From Burkholderia sp. MS389 (lineage in GTDB: Bacteria; Pseudomonadota; Gammaproteobacteria; Burkholderiales; Burkholderiaceae), in the NCBI RefSeq assembly GCF_016899425.1, contig NZ_CP045994.1:1-64000 (forward strand): a stretch of 64,000 nucleotides of DNA. The letters are read 5' to 3'. Under the pieces are notes generated by a model. It was not told the DNA's origin, searched no databases, and saw only the letters and a program-made list of their open reading frames with translations. Positions 28,724-38,701 of the stretch are shown here, piece after piece. Position 1 is the first letter of the stretch. Every line of letters starts with the position of its first letter. The position numbers and the translations under genes were made by a program.

Positions 28724-29281
28724 TTACCCTGCCTTATTCGACCCGATTTGCTGGCGCTCGAAATAATCGCGCTGGAAAATGCACATGCGATAAGCGTTGT
28801 GATACGCGCCATTCCCGAAAAATTCTTCCTTCAATTCGGCCTCGTGCTGGAATCCGCATTTTTCGTACACGTGGATCGCCGCCGCATTCGACGTATCGAC
28901 GATCAGGTAAAGCTTGCGCATGTTCAGCACCTTGAACGCGTACTCGATCGCGAGGCGCGTCGCCTGGCCGGCGTAGCCGCGCCCTTGGCACTGCGGCGCG
29001 ATGATGATCTGGAACTCGCCGCGGCGGTGGATGTAGTCGAGCTCGATCAGCTCGACGAGGCCGACCAGTTCGTCTTGCGCGTCGACCGCGACGAAACGGC
29101 GTTCGCGCTGGTCGTGCACGTGGCGGTCGTACAGTTGCGACAGTTCCGAGAAGGTTTCGTACGGCTCCTCGAACCAGTAGCGCATGATCTTCGCGTCGTT
29201 GTTCAGCTCGTGGACGAAGCGCAGGTCCTGGCGCTCCAGCGGCCGCAGCGCGAGCGTGTTGGTATCGTTCTGGAGTTGCAT
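28724..29281 (-). CDS. speG: Spermidine N-acetyltransferase
   Basis: A 185-residue GNAT-fold enzyme acetylating spermidine or spermine with acetyl-CoA in the cytoplasm. It resembles SpeG throughout: [50 protein letters not shown], the acetyl-CoA loop QCQGRGYAG and [16 protein letters not shown]. Of two closely spaced ATGs, 29281 is preferred because AAGGA lies about 8 bases upstream; the one at 29287 would be too close to it. Confidence 0.9.
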   Translation of the reverse strand: MQLQNDTNTLALRPLERQDLRFVHELNNDAKIMRYWFEEPYETFSELSQLYDRHVHDQRERRFVAVDAQDELVGLVELIELDYIHRRGEFQIIIAPQCQGRGYAGQATRLAIEYAFKVLNMRKLYLIVDTSNAAAIHVYEKCGFQHEAELKEEFFGNGAYHNAYRMCIFQRDYFERQQIGSNKAG

Positions 29282-29432
29282 GGTCATGTCCTTTTTGAGG
29301 CCGGCGCACGTGCGGAACGCCCGCGCGGCGCGGCCGCGTTCGGGCCCGTTTCGCACTGTAAGAATTTGAACGCGGGCGCAGTTCAGAGCCTAGAATGGGA
29401 GCAAGGGTTCCTGCCACCGCAAGGAGGCTATC

Positions 29433-29603
29433 GTGATCGAGCAAGTCATCCTCGGAATTTTCCTCGTGCTGCCGCTCGTCATCGTGGCGGCGCTGTTTTC
29501 CGACGAACTCTGGCAGGAGCACCGTCGCCAGCATCCGCGCGACGAGAACGCGCCGCACATCGACTGGAAGCATCCGTGGCGCCGCGTGCGACGCGGGCAC
29601 TGA
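29433..29603 (+). CDS. Small single-pass membrane protein (56 aa)
   Basis: A GTG-started frame 7 bases after AAGGAGG. It encodes 56 residues: a hydrophobic helix (VILGIFLVLPLVIVAALF, residues 5-22) followed by a charged tail with DELWQEHRRQHPRDENAPH. The ribosome site, one membrane segment and C/G-rich third codon positions support a real gene. No function can be assigned. Confidence 0.6.
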   Translation: MIEQVILGIFLVLPLVIVAALFSDELWQEHRRQHPRDENAPHIDWKHPWRRVRRGH

Positions 29604-29721
29604 CTTCGATCACCGCCGATTCGCCGCCCGCGCCGGCCGGGCCATCTGGACCGGGTAACATGCGATGCGGGTACAGCTCTTGCGCTCGATCCCATTCCCG
29701 CCCCACCCGCGAGACACCGAC

Positions 29722-29970
29722 GTGAACGACAAGCCCGCCATTCCCCCGCACGATATCCCGAACGAAACGATCGATCTGCAGATCGCCGATGTGCTGGCGG
29801 CCGTCCGCTATCCAGCGAACAAGGATGCGATCGTCGATGCCGCGCGCGACGCCGGCGCCAGCAACGAGGTGCTGTCGATGCTCGACGGCCTGCCCGAACA
29901 GGACTACGCGGACGTCGACGCCGTCACGCGCTGCGTCGCCGGCAACTTCGGCCCGGGGCTCGGCATTTGA
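29722..29970 (+). CDS. DUF2795 domain-containing protein
   Basis: An 82-residue small soluble protein of the DUF2795 family, recognisable by ADVLAAVRYPANKDAIVDAA, then NEVLSMLDGLPEQDY and the acidic end of the helix bundle. Function unknown. I chose the GTG at 29722 because the domain starts there; an in-frame ATG at 29665 would add 19 Pro/Arg-rich residues, and neither start has a strong ribosome site. Confidence 0.7.
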   Translation: MNDKPAIPPHDIPNETIDLQIADVLAAVRYPANKDAIVDAARDAGASNEVLSMLDGLPEQDYADVDAVTRCVAGNFGPGLGI

Positions 29971-30079
29971 GCGGATGCCAATAACGCGATAGGATCGGGC
30001 CGCACCGGTCGCGCCGCGATCGGGATGCGTGCCGCCCGGCGCAAGATCGGGCGCTTCGCACGCGTGTCCGGGGGACTCC

Positions 30080-31438
30080 ATGGAAGGCATCCTGATCCAG
30101 CACACGACGCAACGTCAGCTGTGGTTCGGCGCGCTGACGGCGCTCGTCATCCTGCTCACGCTCGGGATCGCCGCGCCGCACGCGAACGTCGCGCTGCCGC
30201 CCGTCGAGCCGTTCATGCCGATGTGCGCGCTCACCGTGTTCACGACCGCGAGCATCGCGGCGTTCTTCCTCGGCGCGCAATTCACCGTCACGCGCCAGCC
30301 CGTGCTCGGTGCGCTCGGCGGCGCCTACGCGTTCACCGCGCTCGCCGTCGCGCTGCAACTGCTCACCTTTCCCGGCGTGTTCGCGCCGCACGGCCTGCTC
30401 GGCGCGCGCCCGCAAAGCGCCGCATGGATGTGGATCTTCTGGCATGCCGGCTTTCCGTGCTTCGTGATGGCCGCGCTGTTCGCCCGCGAGCGGCTGACGC
30501 GCGCCCCGGTCGGCGCGAAGGAGACGCGCCGCTGGACGATCGCGCTGGTCGGCGGCCCGGCCGTCGCCGCGGCGCTCCTGTGCGCGATCGCGCTGAACGT
30601 GTCGCTGCCGCCCGCGTTCCATCCGCCCCGCGACGCTGCCGTGCTGCCCGTCAACGGCATCGCGCTCGTCGTGTGGATCCTCAATGTGCTCGCGCTCGTG
30701 GCCGTACTGGTCACCGGCCGGCTGCGCACGACGCTCGACCTGTGGCTCGCGATCGCGGTGCTCGCGTGCCTCACCGATACGACGCTGAACTTGCTGAGCA
30801 CGAACCGCTTCACGGTCGGCTGGTATGTCGCGCGCGTGTTCAGCATGTTCACGCCCGGCGTGCTCGTGTGCGTGCTCGCGTGGGAAGTGACGATGCTGTA
30901 TCAGCAGTTGTTCGAAGCGCACGCGACGCTGATCCGCTCGTCCGCGCGCGACGGGCTCACGGGCGCGTTCAACCGCAGCCATTTCAACGATCATTTCCAC
31001 ACGCTGTTCCTGCAGGCGCGGCGGCAGGGCGAACCGCTGTCGCTGCTGATGGTCGACGTCGACCACTTCAAGGCATACAACGACGCGTTCGGTCACGTGA
31101 AGGGCGATGCGTGCCTGATCGCCGTCGCGAATGCACTGACCGGCGCGGTGCGGCGGCCGGCCGATATCGTCGCGCGTTACGGCGGCGAGGAGTTCGCGGT
31201 CGTGCTGCCGAACACCGGCGCGCGCGGTGCGCGGGTGGTGGCCGACGAAGTGCGCGACGCGGTGCTGCGGCTCGACCTCGCGATGCCCGACTCGCCGGCC
31301 GGACGCGTGAGCGTCAGCGTGGGTTGCGCGACCGTGTCGGCCGACGATCTGTCGACCCCCGACGCGTTGATCGAAGCCGCCGACGCCGCGCTGTATCGGG
31401 CGAAGGATACGGGGCGAAACCGGGTCGTCGTCGCCTGA
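30080..31438 (+). CDS. Membrane diguanylate cyclase (MASE4-GGDEF)
   Basis: A 452-residue protein with about eight membrane segments resembling the MASE4 sensor domain (residues about 10-275) and a C-terminal GGDEF domain that makes cyclic di-GMP from two GTP. The active site is GGEEF in ARYGGEEFAVVLP, a functional variant; DGLTGAFNRSHF and DVDHFKAYND are the other conserved blocks. I see no RxxD inhibitory site clearly placed before it. No EAL domain. The ATG at 30080 starts the first membrane region; an upstream alternative adds 17 residues. Confidence 0.9.
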   Translation: MEGILIQHTTQRQLWFGALTALVILLTLGIAAPHANVALPPVEPFMPMCALTVFTTASIAAFFLGAQFTVTRQPVLGALGGAYAFTALAVALQLLTFPGVFAPHGLLGARPQSAAWMWIFWHAGFPCFVMAALFARERLTRAPVGAKETRRWTIALVGGPAVAAALLCAIALNVSLPPAFHPPRDAAVLPVNGIALVVWILNVLALVAVLVTGRLRTTLDLWLAIAVLACLTDTTLNLLSTNRFTVGWYVARVFSMFTPGVLVCVLAWEVTMLYQQLFEAHATLIRSSARDGLTGAFNRSHFNDHFHTLFLQARRQGEPLSLLMVDVDHFKAYNDAFGHVKGDACLIAVANALTGAVRRPADIVARYGGEEFAVVLPNTGARGARVVADEVRDAVLRLDLAMPDSPAGRVSVSVGCATVSADDLSTPDALIEAADAALYRAKDTGRNRVVVA

Positions 31439-31588
31439 AAACGTCTGTTGTTTGGCCAATTGTTACGGCCATTGTGACCGGAATAATCCGCCGTTACGGA
31501 TTGCGGCGCGGGGATACGATCGCTTACAGCCCGGGCCGGGGCCGCTCGCTATGCTGGGTTTCATATTGAACCCGAGCAGGTGAACGCG

Positions 31589-31714
31589 ATGAAGAAGGCC
31601 CTTTTGCTGATTGCCGGCGTCGCCGTGTTGTTGAGCGGCTGTATCGTCGTGCCGGATGGTGGCGGGTATTACGGTGGGGGTGGGTATTACCATCATCATC
31701 GTCATTGGGATTGA
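31589..31714 (+). CDS. Small lipoprotein with a Gly/Tyr/His-rich tail (41 aa)
   Basis: A 41-residue frame: lipoprotein signal (MKKALLLIAGVAVLLSGC, lipobox LSGC with Cys18), then IVVPDGGGYYGGGGYYHHHRHWD. Tiny lipoproteins of this type are common in Burkholderia and their function is unknown. The four His residues could bind metal (speculative). Confidence 0.65.
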   Translation: MKKALLLIAGVAVLLSGCIVVPDGGGYYGGGGYYHHHRHWD

Positions 31715-32210
31715 TAGAGGTGACGGTCCGGACGCTCGAGGCGCGCATCTTTGTGGGCTGATCTTCGATCAGTCATGCCTCGACCGTCGTCCAGCATATC
31801 GCCCTCGCTGCGGCGAAATTGACAGCGAGAAGTTCGAAAGGACCCGACGTGTCGGCACCGCCCCGGTGGACATCAGCGGCACGAGCGTCGTGGCGACCCA
31901 CAGACGCCCATTCCACGAAACGTTAGGCCTCTCCTCGAGTTCGTGGTTTAGATGCGGGCTAACGCTCGCTCCAACTGCCTTGCCAAGAAGAATTTTAAAG
32001 AGCGCAGTTCCTGCGGGTATCGACTTACCCATCGGCGATCTCATGCGCCCAGCGCGCTTAGATGGCCGGGAAAGTTCAAAGAATATTTCGTCTGAAACTC
32101 AACCATCTGGATAACCATTTCAAACTAGTTCGATTGATTTCCGGGGCATGAGCACGTTAGCGTAACAGGCATTACGCATACCGCCCAACATCAACGGAGC
32201 TAAAGCAGAA
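31715..32210. other. Intergenic region upstream of a low-GC islet
   Basis: A 496-bp gap. Composition drops from chromosome-like to lower GC from about 31900 on. Open frames on both strands (for example 31769-32044, minus) have no domain I recognise and could be debris. A weak ribosome site (GGAGC) precedes the gene at 32211. Confidence 0.3.
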
Positions 32211-33428
32211 ATGCCATCAGATCTGGATAAAATTCCCTACTTCACAATAAATAAGTTCATTTGGAAATGGAAATTTCATGACGGCGCAGATGGGTGCAAA
32301 ATCGCTCCAAACATCGCGCTTTCCATGGATAAGCCTGCACCACCGCTTCCGATACTACAAAAACCGAAAGTAGCCGAACCCAAGCATGCATCCACCGAGC
32401 CAAAGCGCGACTCGCTTGACAAAATGGTTGATGGTTTGGAGAGGGTCGGCAAGTCGCTGGCACGCTTTCAAGCATGGCTCAATGCCCCCGATTCTCCCAA
32501 ACCCACCATCGTGAAACTAAAAAGGGACGATTCCGTACCAGCGTTCGATATCCAGGAAATTCCCGCAACAATGCGCAAGATATACCTCCCGACATCTGCC
32601 GCACTGATGGAGCGATGGTTTTCCGGAAAATTAAGTTACTCGCGCACCTCTTCGGACGAAGAGGTGGAAATCAATCAAGACGGACTATCATACCCCTCCG
32701 ACATGTACGACATGTCTACCGTTAAATTGGATTGGGTTCTTCGTTTCCCCCGGGCAAAGCAGCAATTCGACCACCTGATCAATGAAGAAATTCGCTCACA
32801 AAAATCCATAAACCAACTCTACAAGCTGCTGCTCCCGTACAAAGACTGTGCAACGCGACTCTATACCGACGACATTTGCGGGAATGATCTTCGCAGCATC
32901 CACCGACGATTTCAATTTCAATACTCAAGAGTAGACAGCACGCTCGGGCAAAAAATTGGAACTCAACTGGATGCACAGCTTCGCAACAATGGTGTACCCG
33001 ATGACTTATCCGGGGCGCTCGGTTCCTTTAATATATATGCAGCGCTCGGAAGTGCGCGCTTCTCATGGGATGTGGATTCGCGCCGAACGACAGCCGAAGT
33101 GACGGGACTGTGGGTGTATGTGAAAGACACCTATACATTTACCGACAAGTCAGGCGAGCGATCTCAATATTTAGGGCACTGGAGTAGCGACGGCATCATC
33201 GTCGTCCCATACAGTGCAACCGCTGCATTCTTGAACTCCGAGCATGTCCCATATGTCAAATACGCCGTCGCCAGGGGCAATCCATCCATCAAAGGGAATG
33301 TTTACTATCCAGTGGAGAACAGCGATTTTAGAAGATGGTCTGAAATGCATGGCAGAGGTGGTGACTTTATCATCTACTCCGACAAAAGATACATTCCAAT
33401 CTCCCCATTCATAAAAATTCGGCTATGA
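32211..33428 (+). CDS. DUF6402-like protein, putative T6SS-associated effector
   Basis: A 405-residue protein with no signal peptide or membrane segment. It resembles the DUF6402 family I associate with type VI secretion cargo genes: a low-complexity N-terminus (residues 30-110), IYLPTSAALMERWFSG in the middle, VYVKDTYTFTDKSGERSQYLGHW, and the end RRWSEMHGRGGDFIIYSDKR. The family's biochemical activity is not known to me. Codon use is far less GC-rich than the flanks, indicating transfer. The next gene, 19 bp on, encodes a small exported or membrane-anchored protein that could be its immunity partner. Family placement is from memory, not a search. Confidence 0.5.
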   Translation: MPSDLDKIPYFTINKFIWKWKFHDGADGCKIAPNIALSMDKPAPPLPILQKPKVAEPKHASTEPKRDSLDKMVDGLERVGKSLARFQAWLNAPDSPKPTIVKLKRDDSVPAFDIQEIPATMRKIYLPTSAALMERWFSGKLSYSRTSSDEEVEINQDGLSYPSDMYDMSTVKLDWVLRFPRAKQQFDHLINEEIRSQKSINQLYKLLLPYKDCATRLYTDDICGNDLRSIHRRFQFQYSRVDSTLGQKIGTQLDAQLRNNGVPDDLSGALGSFNIYAALGSARFSWDVDSRRTTAEVTGLWVYVKDTYTFTDKSGERSQYLGHWSSDGIIVVPYSATAAFLNSEHVPYVKYAVARGNPSIKGNVYYPVENSDFRRWSEMHGRGGDFIIYSDKRYIPISPFIKIRL

Positions 33429-33447
33429 TCAAAATCAACAACAAATC

Positions 33448-33822
33448 ATGACGAATTGTTCAAAAATTATCTGCGCACTGCTCTTTGCGGCACTGATCGG
33501 CATCTTTGCCTTTGACAGAACCCCTCAAGGGGAAGAATGTAGAAAATCGACATCTCCAGATGGAATATATATTGCCGACCTGTGCCTTTTAGCCTGGGTT
33601 CCGGGTGGAGATTCTCGGTACGTTGGCCGCGTATACCGCGCGCAAACCGGAAGGTTGCTAGCTCAGCACACATTTAACACACCTACTCCCGAAATTTCCT
33701 GGAATAGCTATAGCGATGCCTACGTGGCCTTTTCAAAAGGCGACGGCGGAGATGATTCTGTATATATACCGCTTCCGCCAGCGTTCATCGATCGGCTGCT
33801 AGCGGCACGTCCGCGCCTGTAA
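33448..33822 (+). CDS. Small membrane-anchored or exported protein, possible immunity protein
   Basis: A 124-residue protein with an N-terminal hydrophobic segment (IICALLFAALIGIFAF, residues 6-21) and a periplasmic part containing two Cys (EECRKSTSPDG, ADLCLLAWVPGG) and a beta-rich tail. It shares the low-GC composition of the preceding DUF6402-like gene and lies 19 bp downstream, so they are likely co-transcribed. A role as immunity protein is inferred from that arrangement only. Confidence 0.55.
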   Translation: MTNCSKIICALLFAALIGIFAFDRTPQGEECRKSTSPDGIYIADLCLLAWVPGGDSRYVGRVYRAQTGRLLAQHTFNTPTPEISWNSYSDAYVAFSKGDGGDDSVYIPLPPAFIDRLLAARPRL

Positions 33823-33880
33823 AAACCACTGTGGCAACCTGGTTGGCAGTCGTCACGCGGATGCAGACATGCGCTATAAC

Positions 33881-33904
33881 CGGGCAATGGCCGTGCCATT
33901 CCCG
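33881..33904. terminator. Hairpin between the islet and mnmE
   Basis: CGGGCAATGG and CCATTCCCG form a stem with a 5-nt loop and one mismatch, followed a few bases later by a T-run, between two converging genes. Confidence 0.4.
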
Positions 33905-33924
33905 GCCTGCAATCTTTTTCGTTT

Positions 33925-35319
33925 CTATTTCCCGATACAAAACCTGCTGAAAATCACCCCCAGCAGATCATCCGACGTAAACTCCCCGGTAATCGCATTG
34001 AGCTGCTCCTGCGCGAGCCGCAGCTCCTCGGCAAACAGATCGAGCGACTGAGCGCGTTGCTCCGCATGATCCGCCGCCTGTGCAAGATGTTCCTGCGCGG
34101 CCCGCAGCGCAATCAGATGCCGCTCGCGTGCGAGATACACACCCTCGGCACCCGCCTGCCAACCCGCAATCCGCAGCAGCTCGGCACGCAACATATCGAT
34201 CCCGTCGCCGCGCTTCGCCGACAGGTGCACCTCGGTCAGATCGCCTTCCGCCGCCGGATGCTCGACGCACGCCGGCACGCCGGTCAGATCCGTCTTGTTC
34301 AGCACGCGCACCACCGGCACGCCGGCCGGAAACCGCGCGGCGATCGTCCCGTCGTCCGGCGTCATCCCCGTGCGCGAATCGAGCAGATGCAGCACGACAT
34401 CCGCACGCTCGATCTCGCTCCACGTGCGTGCAATGCCGATCCGCTCGACTTCGTCTTCCGTCTCGCGCAACCCGGCCGTATCGATGATGTGCAGCGGAAT
34501 CCCTTCGACCTGGATCGTCTGCGCGACCTTGTCGCGCGTCGTGCCGGCGATCGGCGTGACGATCGCCAGCTCGGCGCCCGCCAGCGCATTCAGCAGCGAC
34601 GACTTGCCGACGTTCGGCTGCCCCGCCAGCACGACCGACAGCCCTTCACGCAACAGCGCCCCCTGCCGCGCGTCGCCGAGCACGTGTGCGAGTTGTTCGC
34701 GAATCCTCGCGAGCTTGCCGCGCGCGTCGGCCGCTTCGAGGAAGTCGATTTCCTCCTCCGGAAAATCGAGCGTCGCCTCAACCAGCATCCGCAGCGTGAT
34801 CACGTCCTCGACGAGCGCATGGATCTGCCGCGAGAACGCGCCGTCGAGCGAACGCCCGGCCGAGCGCGCGGCCGCCTCGGTGCTCGCCTCGATCAGGTCG
34901 GCGACGGCCTCGGCCTGCGCAAGGTCGAGTTTGTCGTTCAGGAACGCGCGCCGCGTGAATTCGCCCGGCTCCGCGAGCCGCAGCCCGAAGTCGCGCCCTG
35001 CATCCAGGCAACGCTGCAGCAGCAACTGCATCACGATCGGCCCGCCATGCCCCTGCAGTTCGAGCACGTGCTCGCCGGTATACGAATGCGGCGCCGGGAA
35101 ATACAGCGCGATCCCGCGGTCGAGCGGCGCGCCGTGCGCGTCGAGGAACGGCACGTAGCTCGCATGGCGCGGCGCGAGTGTCTGCCCGCACAACGCGTCG
35201 ACCAGCGGCAGCGCGGCCGCCTCGCCGCCGCGCCCGAACGACACGCGGACGACGCCGATGCCGCCCCGGCCGGCAGCAGTGGCAATGGCGACGATCGGAT
35301 CGGAATCGGTAGCGAGCAT
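33925..35319 (-). CDS. mnmE: tRNA uridine-5-carboxymethylaminomethyl(34) synthesis GTPase MnmE
   Basis: A 464-residue GTPase that with MnmG modifies U34 of certain tRNAs. The N-terminal tetrahydrofolate-binding domain begins [19 protein letters not shown]. The G domain has G1 [13 protein letters not shown]3 DTAGLRET and G4 NKTD. The C-terminus ends in FCIGK with the conserved catalytic Cys. mnmE usually follows yidC in Burkholderia; here a regulator gene on the opposite strand lies between them. Confidence 0.97.
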   Translation of the reverse strand: MLATDSDPIVAIATAAGRGGIGVVRVSFGRGGEAAALPLVDALCGQTLAPRHASYVPFLDAHGAPLDRGIALYFPAPHSYTGEHVLELQGHGGPIVMQLLLQRCLDAGRDFGLRLAEPGEFTRRAFLNDKLDLAQAEAVADLIEASTEAAARSAGRSLDGAFSRQIHALVEDVITLRMLVEATLDFPEEEIDFLEAADARGKLARIREQLAHVLGDARQGALLREGLSVVLAGQPNVGKSSLLNALAGAELAIVTPIAGTTRDKVAQTIQVEGIPLHIIDTAGLRETEDEVERIGIARTWSEIERADVVLHLLDSRTGMTPDDGTIAARFPAGVPVVRVLNKTDLTGVPACVEHPAAEGDLTEVHLSAKRGDGIDMLRAELLRIAGWQAGAEGVYLARERHLIALRAAQEHLAQAADHAEQRAQSLDLFAEELRLAQEQLNAITGEFTSDDLLGVIFSRFCIGK

Positions 35320-35657
35320 GGCAATCAGAGCAATCGGGTAATCAGCGAGTCAATGGTGCGCCCGCGCAACAGTTCGGGCAGAGGAACGCCGGCATTGTAG
35401 CGTGCGGGCTCATCAGCCACCGGCCGCGGCGCCCGATTCGGACTCGCCCGAATTTATCCCGCCGGGGATAAGCTAAGTATCAGTCCAGCGTGATGAGCCA
35501 CCCGCCATTTCGGACAAGTATGTTTGCTGGAGCGGCTCGACACTGCGTCCCTCAATTTCATCCACCATCCTGATCCCGGTCGGGATTCGTCCGAATGAGA
35601 TATGTTTATCTTATATGGTTGTCTGAAATGCGGCGATGAAATTGCACAATCTCCCCC
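35320..35657. promoter_or_regulatory. mnmE upstream region and regulator promoter with two palindromes
   Basis: This 338-bp gap separates divergent mnmE and an HTH regulator gene. It contains the perfect palindrome TTATCCCGCCGGGGATAA (35454-35471) and, about 46 bp before the regulator ATG, an AT-rich dyad AGATA-N4-TATCT (35598-35611). The second could be an autoregulatory operator. I see no gene. Confidence 0.45.
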
Positions 35658-36092
35658 ATGCCGACATCCGAAGAAAAAGCCGCGTTCTCGGAACGCCTGA
35701 AATTCGCCCTGCGGCGCAGCCCGGAGAAGGTCACGGGCGCGACGGAGCTGGCGAACCGATTCAATCTGCGTCACCGCGGAACGCACCCCGTTTCGCCGCA
35801 AACCGCGCACAAATGGCTGACGGGCCGCACGATCCCGACGTCGGACAAACTCGAAACGCTGGCCGAATGGTTGCGCGTTGAAGTGCACTGGCTGCATTAC
35901 GGGCCGTCGCCGAGCGTGGTCGAACATCCGACGCCGCAACCGCTGCCGCGCGACGAACGCTATCCGCCGACGCCCGAGACGATTGAACTCGCATCGAAGA
36001 TCGAGGCGCTGTCTCCACACCAGCGCTACCTCGTTCAGGAACTCGTCGAGCAGTTCTACGGCGATCCGAAACTCGAAGCGAAGAAGGCCTGA
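35658..36092 (+). CDS. XRE-type helix-turn-helix transcriptional regulator
   Basis: A 144-residue regulator. The N-terminal part carries a phage-repressor-like HTH: GATELANRFNLRHRGTHPVSPQTAHKW in two pieces around residues 26-52, then LTGRTIPTSDKLETLAEWL. The C-terminal half (residues 85-144) is a helical domain likely for dimerisation. The insert between the two HTH helices is longer than usual. It is a lone plus-strand gene within an otherwise leftward origin block, so it was probably inserted there. Confidence 0.8.
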   Translation: MPTSEEKAAFSERLKFALRRSPEKVTGATELANRFNLRHRGTHPVSPQTAHKWLTGRTIPTSDKLETLAEWLRVEVHWLHYGPSPSVVEHPTPQPLPRDERYPPTPETIELASKIEALSPHQRYLVQELVEQFYGDPKLEAKKA

Positions 36093-36132
36093 GCGACAGC
36101 CACCGCACGCGCCGTCACCGTCACCGGGAAAC

Positions 36133-36169
36133 AAAAAGCCGCATGGTCGCGAACCATGCGGCTTTTTTT
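36133..36169. terminator. Bidirectional terminator between the HTH gene and yidC
   Basis: An 11-bp perfect stem (AGCCGCATGGT / ACCATGCGGCT) with a 5-nt loop, preceded by an A-run and followed by T7, between converging genes. Confidence 0.9.
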
Positions 36170-36212
36170 GCGAGCATCGCAGGCGGCTGGCCGCCCGCGA
36201 ATGCATCAAGCG

Positions 36213-37874
36213 TCAGGCCGGCTTCTTCTTGACGCCGCCGAGCTTGCGCGTGATGTAGTACTGCTGCGCGATCGACAGCACGTTGTTCACGACGTAGTAC
36301 AGCACGAGGCCAGCCGGGAAGAAGAAGAACATCACCGAGAACGCGATCGGCATGAACTTCATCATCTTCGCCTGGACCGGGTCCGGCGGCGTCGGGTTCA
36401 GGCTCGTCTGCACGAACATCGACACGGCCATCAGCACCGGCAGGATGAAGAACGGATCGCGCTGCGACAGGTCGTGAATCCACAGAATCCACGGCGCGCC
36501 GCGCATTTCGACCGACGCGAGCAGCACCCAGTACAGCGAGATGAACACCGGGATCTGGATCACGACCGGCAGGCAGCCGCCGAACGGATTGACCTTCTCG
36601 GTCTTGTACAGCTCCATCAGCGCGGCGTTCATCTTCTGCGGATCGCTCTTGAAGCGTTCGCGCAGCGCCTGCATGCGCGGCGTGATTTCCTTCATGCGCG
36701 CCATCGACTTGTAGCTCGCAGCCGACAGCGGGAAGAACACGGCCTTGATCAGCACCGTCAGCAGCACGATCGCCCAGCCCCAGTTGCCGACGTAGCTGTG
36801 GATCTTCTCGAGCAGCCAGAACAGCGGCTTCGCGATGATCGTCACCCAACCGTAGTCCTTCACGAGCTCCAGGCCCGGCGCGATACCTTCGAGCATGCGC
36901 TCTTCTTCCGGACCGGCGAACAGGCGCGCCTGCACGTCGGCCGACTGGCCCGGCGCGATCGCGGCGACCGGCTGCTTCACGCCGACGCGATACAGCGTCG
37001 GATCGATCTTTTCAGCGTAGATGTCGCGCTTCGCGCCCTGCTGCGGAATCCAGGCCGACGCGAAGTAGTGCTGCACCATCGCAACCCAGCCGTTGTCGGC
37101 GGCCTTCTCGAAGTTCGCCTTGTTCTTGTCGAGGTCGCTGAAATCGATCTTCTGGAAGTGCTTCGCGTCCGTATAGACCGCCGGCCCGAGGAACGTATGC
37201 GAGAACATCGGCGTTTCGACGGCCGTGTTGTCGCGCACCAGTTCCATGTAGACCGTCGGCGTGACGGGCGCCGTGCCGACGTTGTCGATCTTGGTGTCGA
37301 CGCCGATCACATAGCTGCCGCGCGTGAACGTGTAGGTCTTCACGACCTTCACGCCGCCCTTCACCGGCGATTCGAACGACAGCTTCAGCGTGTTCTGGTC
37401 GCCCGTCAGCGACGTCGAGCCGGGGTTCAGCTGCGTGTAGACGTCGTTGTGGTTCGGGAAATCGCCGCCGAGCAGGCCCGTGCGTGCGAGATACGTGTGG
37501 CCGGCCGTGTGGTCGAACAGCGTGATGTACAGGTCGGGCTGCTTGCCGTCGCCCTGCTTCTTCAGCGTCAGCTTCGCGAGCGTGCCGCCGCGCGTGTCGA
37601 TTTCGCCGTCGTACACGTCGGTCGAGAACTTCACGAGCTGCGCCTGCGCGGCCGGGGCCGTCGTCGACGGCGCGGCGCCGGCTGCGGCGGCCGGCACGTC
37701 ACCTGCGGTCTTCGTCGCGCCCGTGCCCGATGCGCCGCCGGCAGCAGCCGGGGCCGTCTGCGTGGCGCTCGGGAAGAACATCGACGGGCGTCCATGGTCC
37801 CGCTGCCAGTTGTCGTACAGCATGACAGCTGACATGAAGAAGATCACCCATAGGACGGTGCGTTTGATATCCAT
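36213..37874 (-). CDS. yidC: Membrane protein insertase YidC
   Basis: A 553-residue inner-membrane insertase that works alone or with SecYEG. It starts [19 protein letters not shown] (first membrane segment), then has an Ala/Pro-rich linker, the large periplasmic beta domain and the five-helix core (from about residue 345: [40 protein letters not shown] as the cytoplasmic hairpin). The basic tail ends [10 protein letters not shown]. The ATG at 37874 is 8 bp after yidD. Confidence 0.97.
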   Translation of the reverse strand: MDIKRTVLWVIFFMSAVMLYDNWQRDHGRPSMFFPSATQTAPAAAGGASGTGATKTAGDVPAAAAGAAPSTTAPAAQAQLVKFSTDVYDGEIDTRGGTLAKLTLKKQGDGKQPDLYITLFDHTAGHTYLARTGLLGGDFPNHNDVYTQLNPGSTSLTGDQNTLKLSFESPVKGGVKVVKTYTFTRGSYVIGVDTKIDNVGTAPVTPTVYMELVRDNTAVETPMFSHTFLGPAVYTDAKHFQKIDFSDLDKNKANFEKAADNGWVAMVQHYFASAWIPQQGAKRDIYAEKIDPTLYRVGVKQPVAAIAPGQSADVQARLFAGPEEERMLEGIAPGLELVKDYGWVTIIAKPLFWLLEKIHSYVGNWGWAIVLLTVLIKAVFFPLSAASYKSMARMKEITPRMQALRERFKSDPQKMNAALMELYKTEKVNPFGGCLPVVIQIPVFISLYWVLLASVEMRGAPWILWIHDLSQRDPFFILPVLMAVSMFVQTSLNPTPPDPVQAKMMKFMPIAFSVMFFFFPAGLVLYYVVNNVLSIAQQYYITRKLGGVKKKPA

Positions 37875-37882
37875 GCGTTGTC

Positions 37883-38149
37883 TCAGAGTCGATGGGACCG
37901 CGCGTCGGCTTCGCCGCGAGCGCGAGTGTCGGAGTTGGGCGGCGGGACGAGGTCGACGCCGCCCGCGGAAAACGGGTGGCATCGGCACACGCGCCTGACG
38001 GCGAGATACGTGCCGCGCGCGGCGCCATGATACTGGATTGCCTCGCGCGCGTAATCCGAACAGGAAGGATAAAAACGGCAACGGTTGCCGAGCATCGGGC
38101 TCACGGCAACCTTGTAGAAGCGCAGCAAGGCGATCAATACCGTTTCCAT
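37883..38149 (-). CDS. yidD: Membrane protein insertion efficiency factor YidD
   Basis: An 88-residue small membrane-associated protein that aids insertion of proteins by YidC. The motif [30 protein letters not shown] and [12 protein letters not shown], with its conserved Cys residues, is diagnostic (given here in pieces: [19 protein letters not shown]). It sits in the conserved rnpA-yidD-yidC order, 75 bp after rnpA. Confidence 0.95.
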   Translation of the reverse strand: METVLIALLRFYKVAVSPMLGNRCRFYPSCSDYAREAIQYHGAARGTYLAVRRVCRCHPFSAGGVDLVPPPNSDTRARGEADARSHRL

Positions 38150-38224
38150 ACCTTGGGCGGCGCCGTACGACGCCGCGTCAAAACCGGCCGGGCGGGCGCG
38201 AACGCCGCGCCGGGCGCGGATGCG

Positions 38225-38695
38225 TCACTCGGACGCGGGCTTCGACGCACGGCGCGCGATTTCCCGGACTGCCCTGTCGAGCAGTTCGCGGATCTCGGCC
38301 GCGCACATCGCCGCGAGCGGGGCGGAGGCCGCGCTCGGCAGCGCTTTCTTGTCGAAGCGCGTGTGCTGCCGCAGCAGCAGGTCGTAACCGGCGAATTCGG
38401 CCCGGCGCAGGCGAAACTGATCGCGCGCCAGCCGCTTCACGAGGTTACGGGTAACCGCTCGCGGCGCATACTTCTTGCCGATGACGAGCCCCAGACGTGC
38501 AGGCTGACCGGTCGGCTTGCCGTAGATCACGAAGTGCGCGGAGCGCCGCCAGGGGCGCAAACGAAAAACGGATGAAAATTCATCCGTTTTCAGAAGTCGC
38601 GCAGCTTTCGGGAAGGCGGCTTTCGTCTGCGACGGATTCGCACCCGGCTCGACGGCACCTTCCGCAGGACTGCGGACGGCGGACACAGCGCGCAA
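38225..38695 (-). CDS. rnpA: Ribonuclease P protein component
   Basis: The protein subunit of RNase P, which matures tRNA 5' ends. The conserved regions are [38 protein letters not shown] (split: the RNR-type motif is [14 protein letters not shown]) and a C-terminal helix. No ATG is available: the frame begins with TTG at 38695 (156 aa) or GTG at 38686, the latter 9 bases after AAGGCAGG. The core starts about 27 residues in. It begins 6 bp after rpmH. Confidence 0.93.
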   Translation of the reverse strand: MRAVSAVRSPAEGAVEPGANPSQTKAAFPKAARLLKTDEFSSVFRLRPWRRSAHFVIYGKPTGQPARLGLVIGKKYAPRAVTRNLVKRLARDQFRLRRAEFAGYDLLLRQHTRFDKKALPSAASAPLAAMCAAEIRELLDRAVREIARRASKPASE

Positions 38696-38701
38696 CCTGC
38701 C

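Noticed and set aside
31769..32044. Minus-strand 91-codon frame in the gap before the low-GC islet
   Set aside because: No motif, no ribosome site; a plus-strand frame in the same place is equally open.
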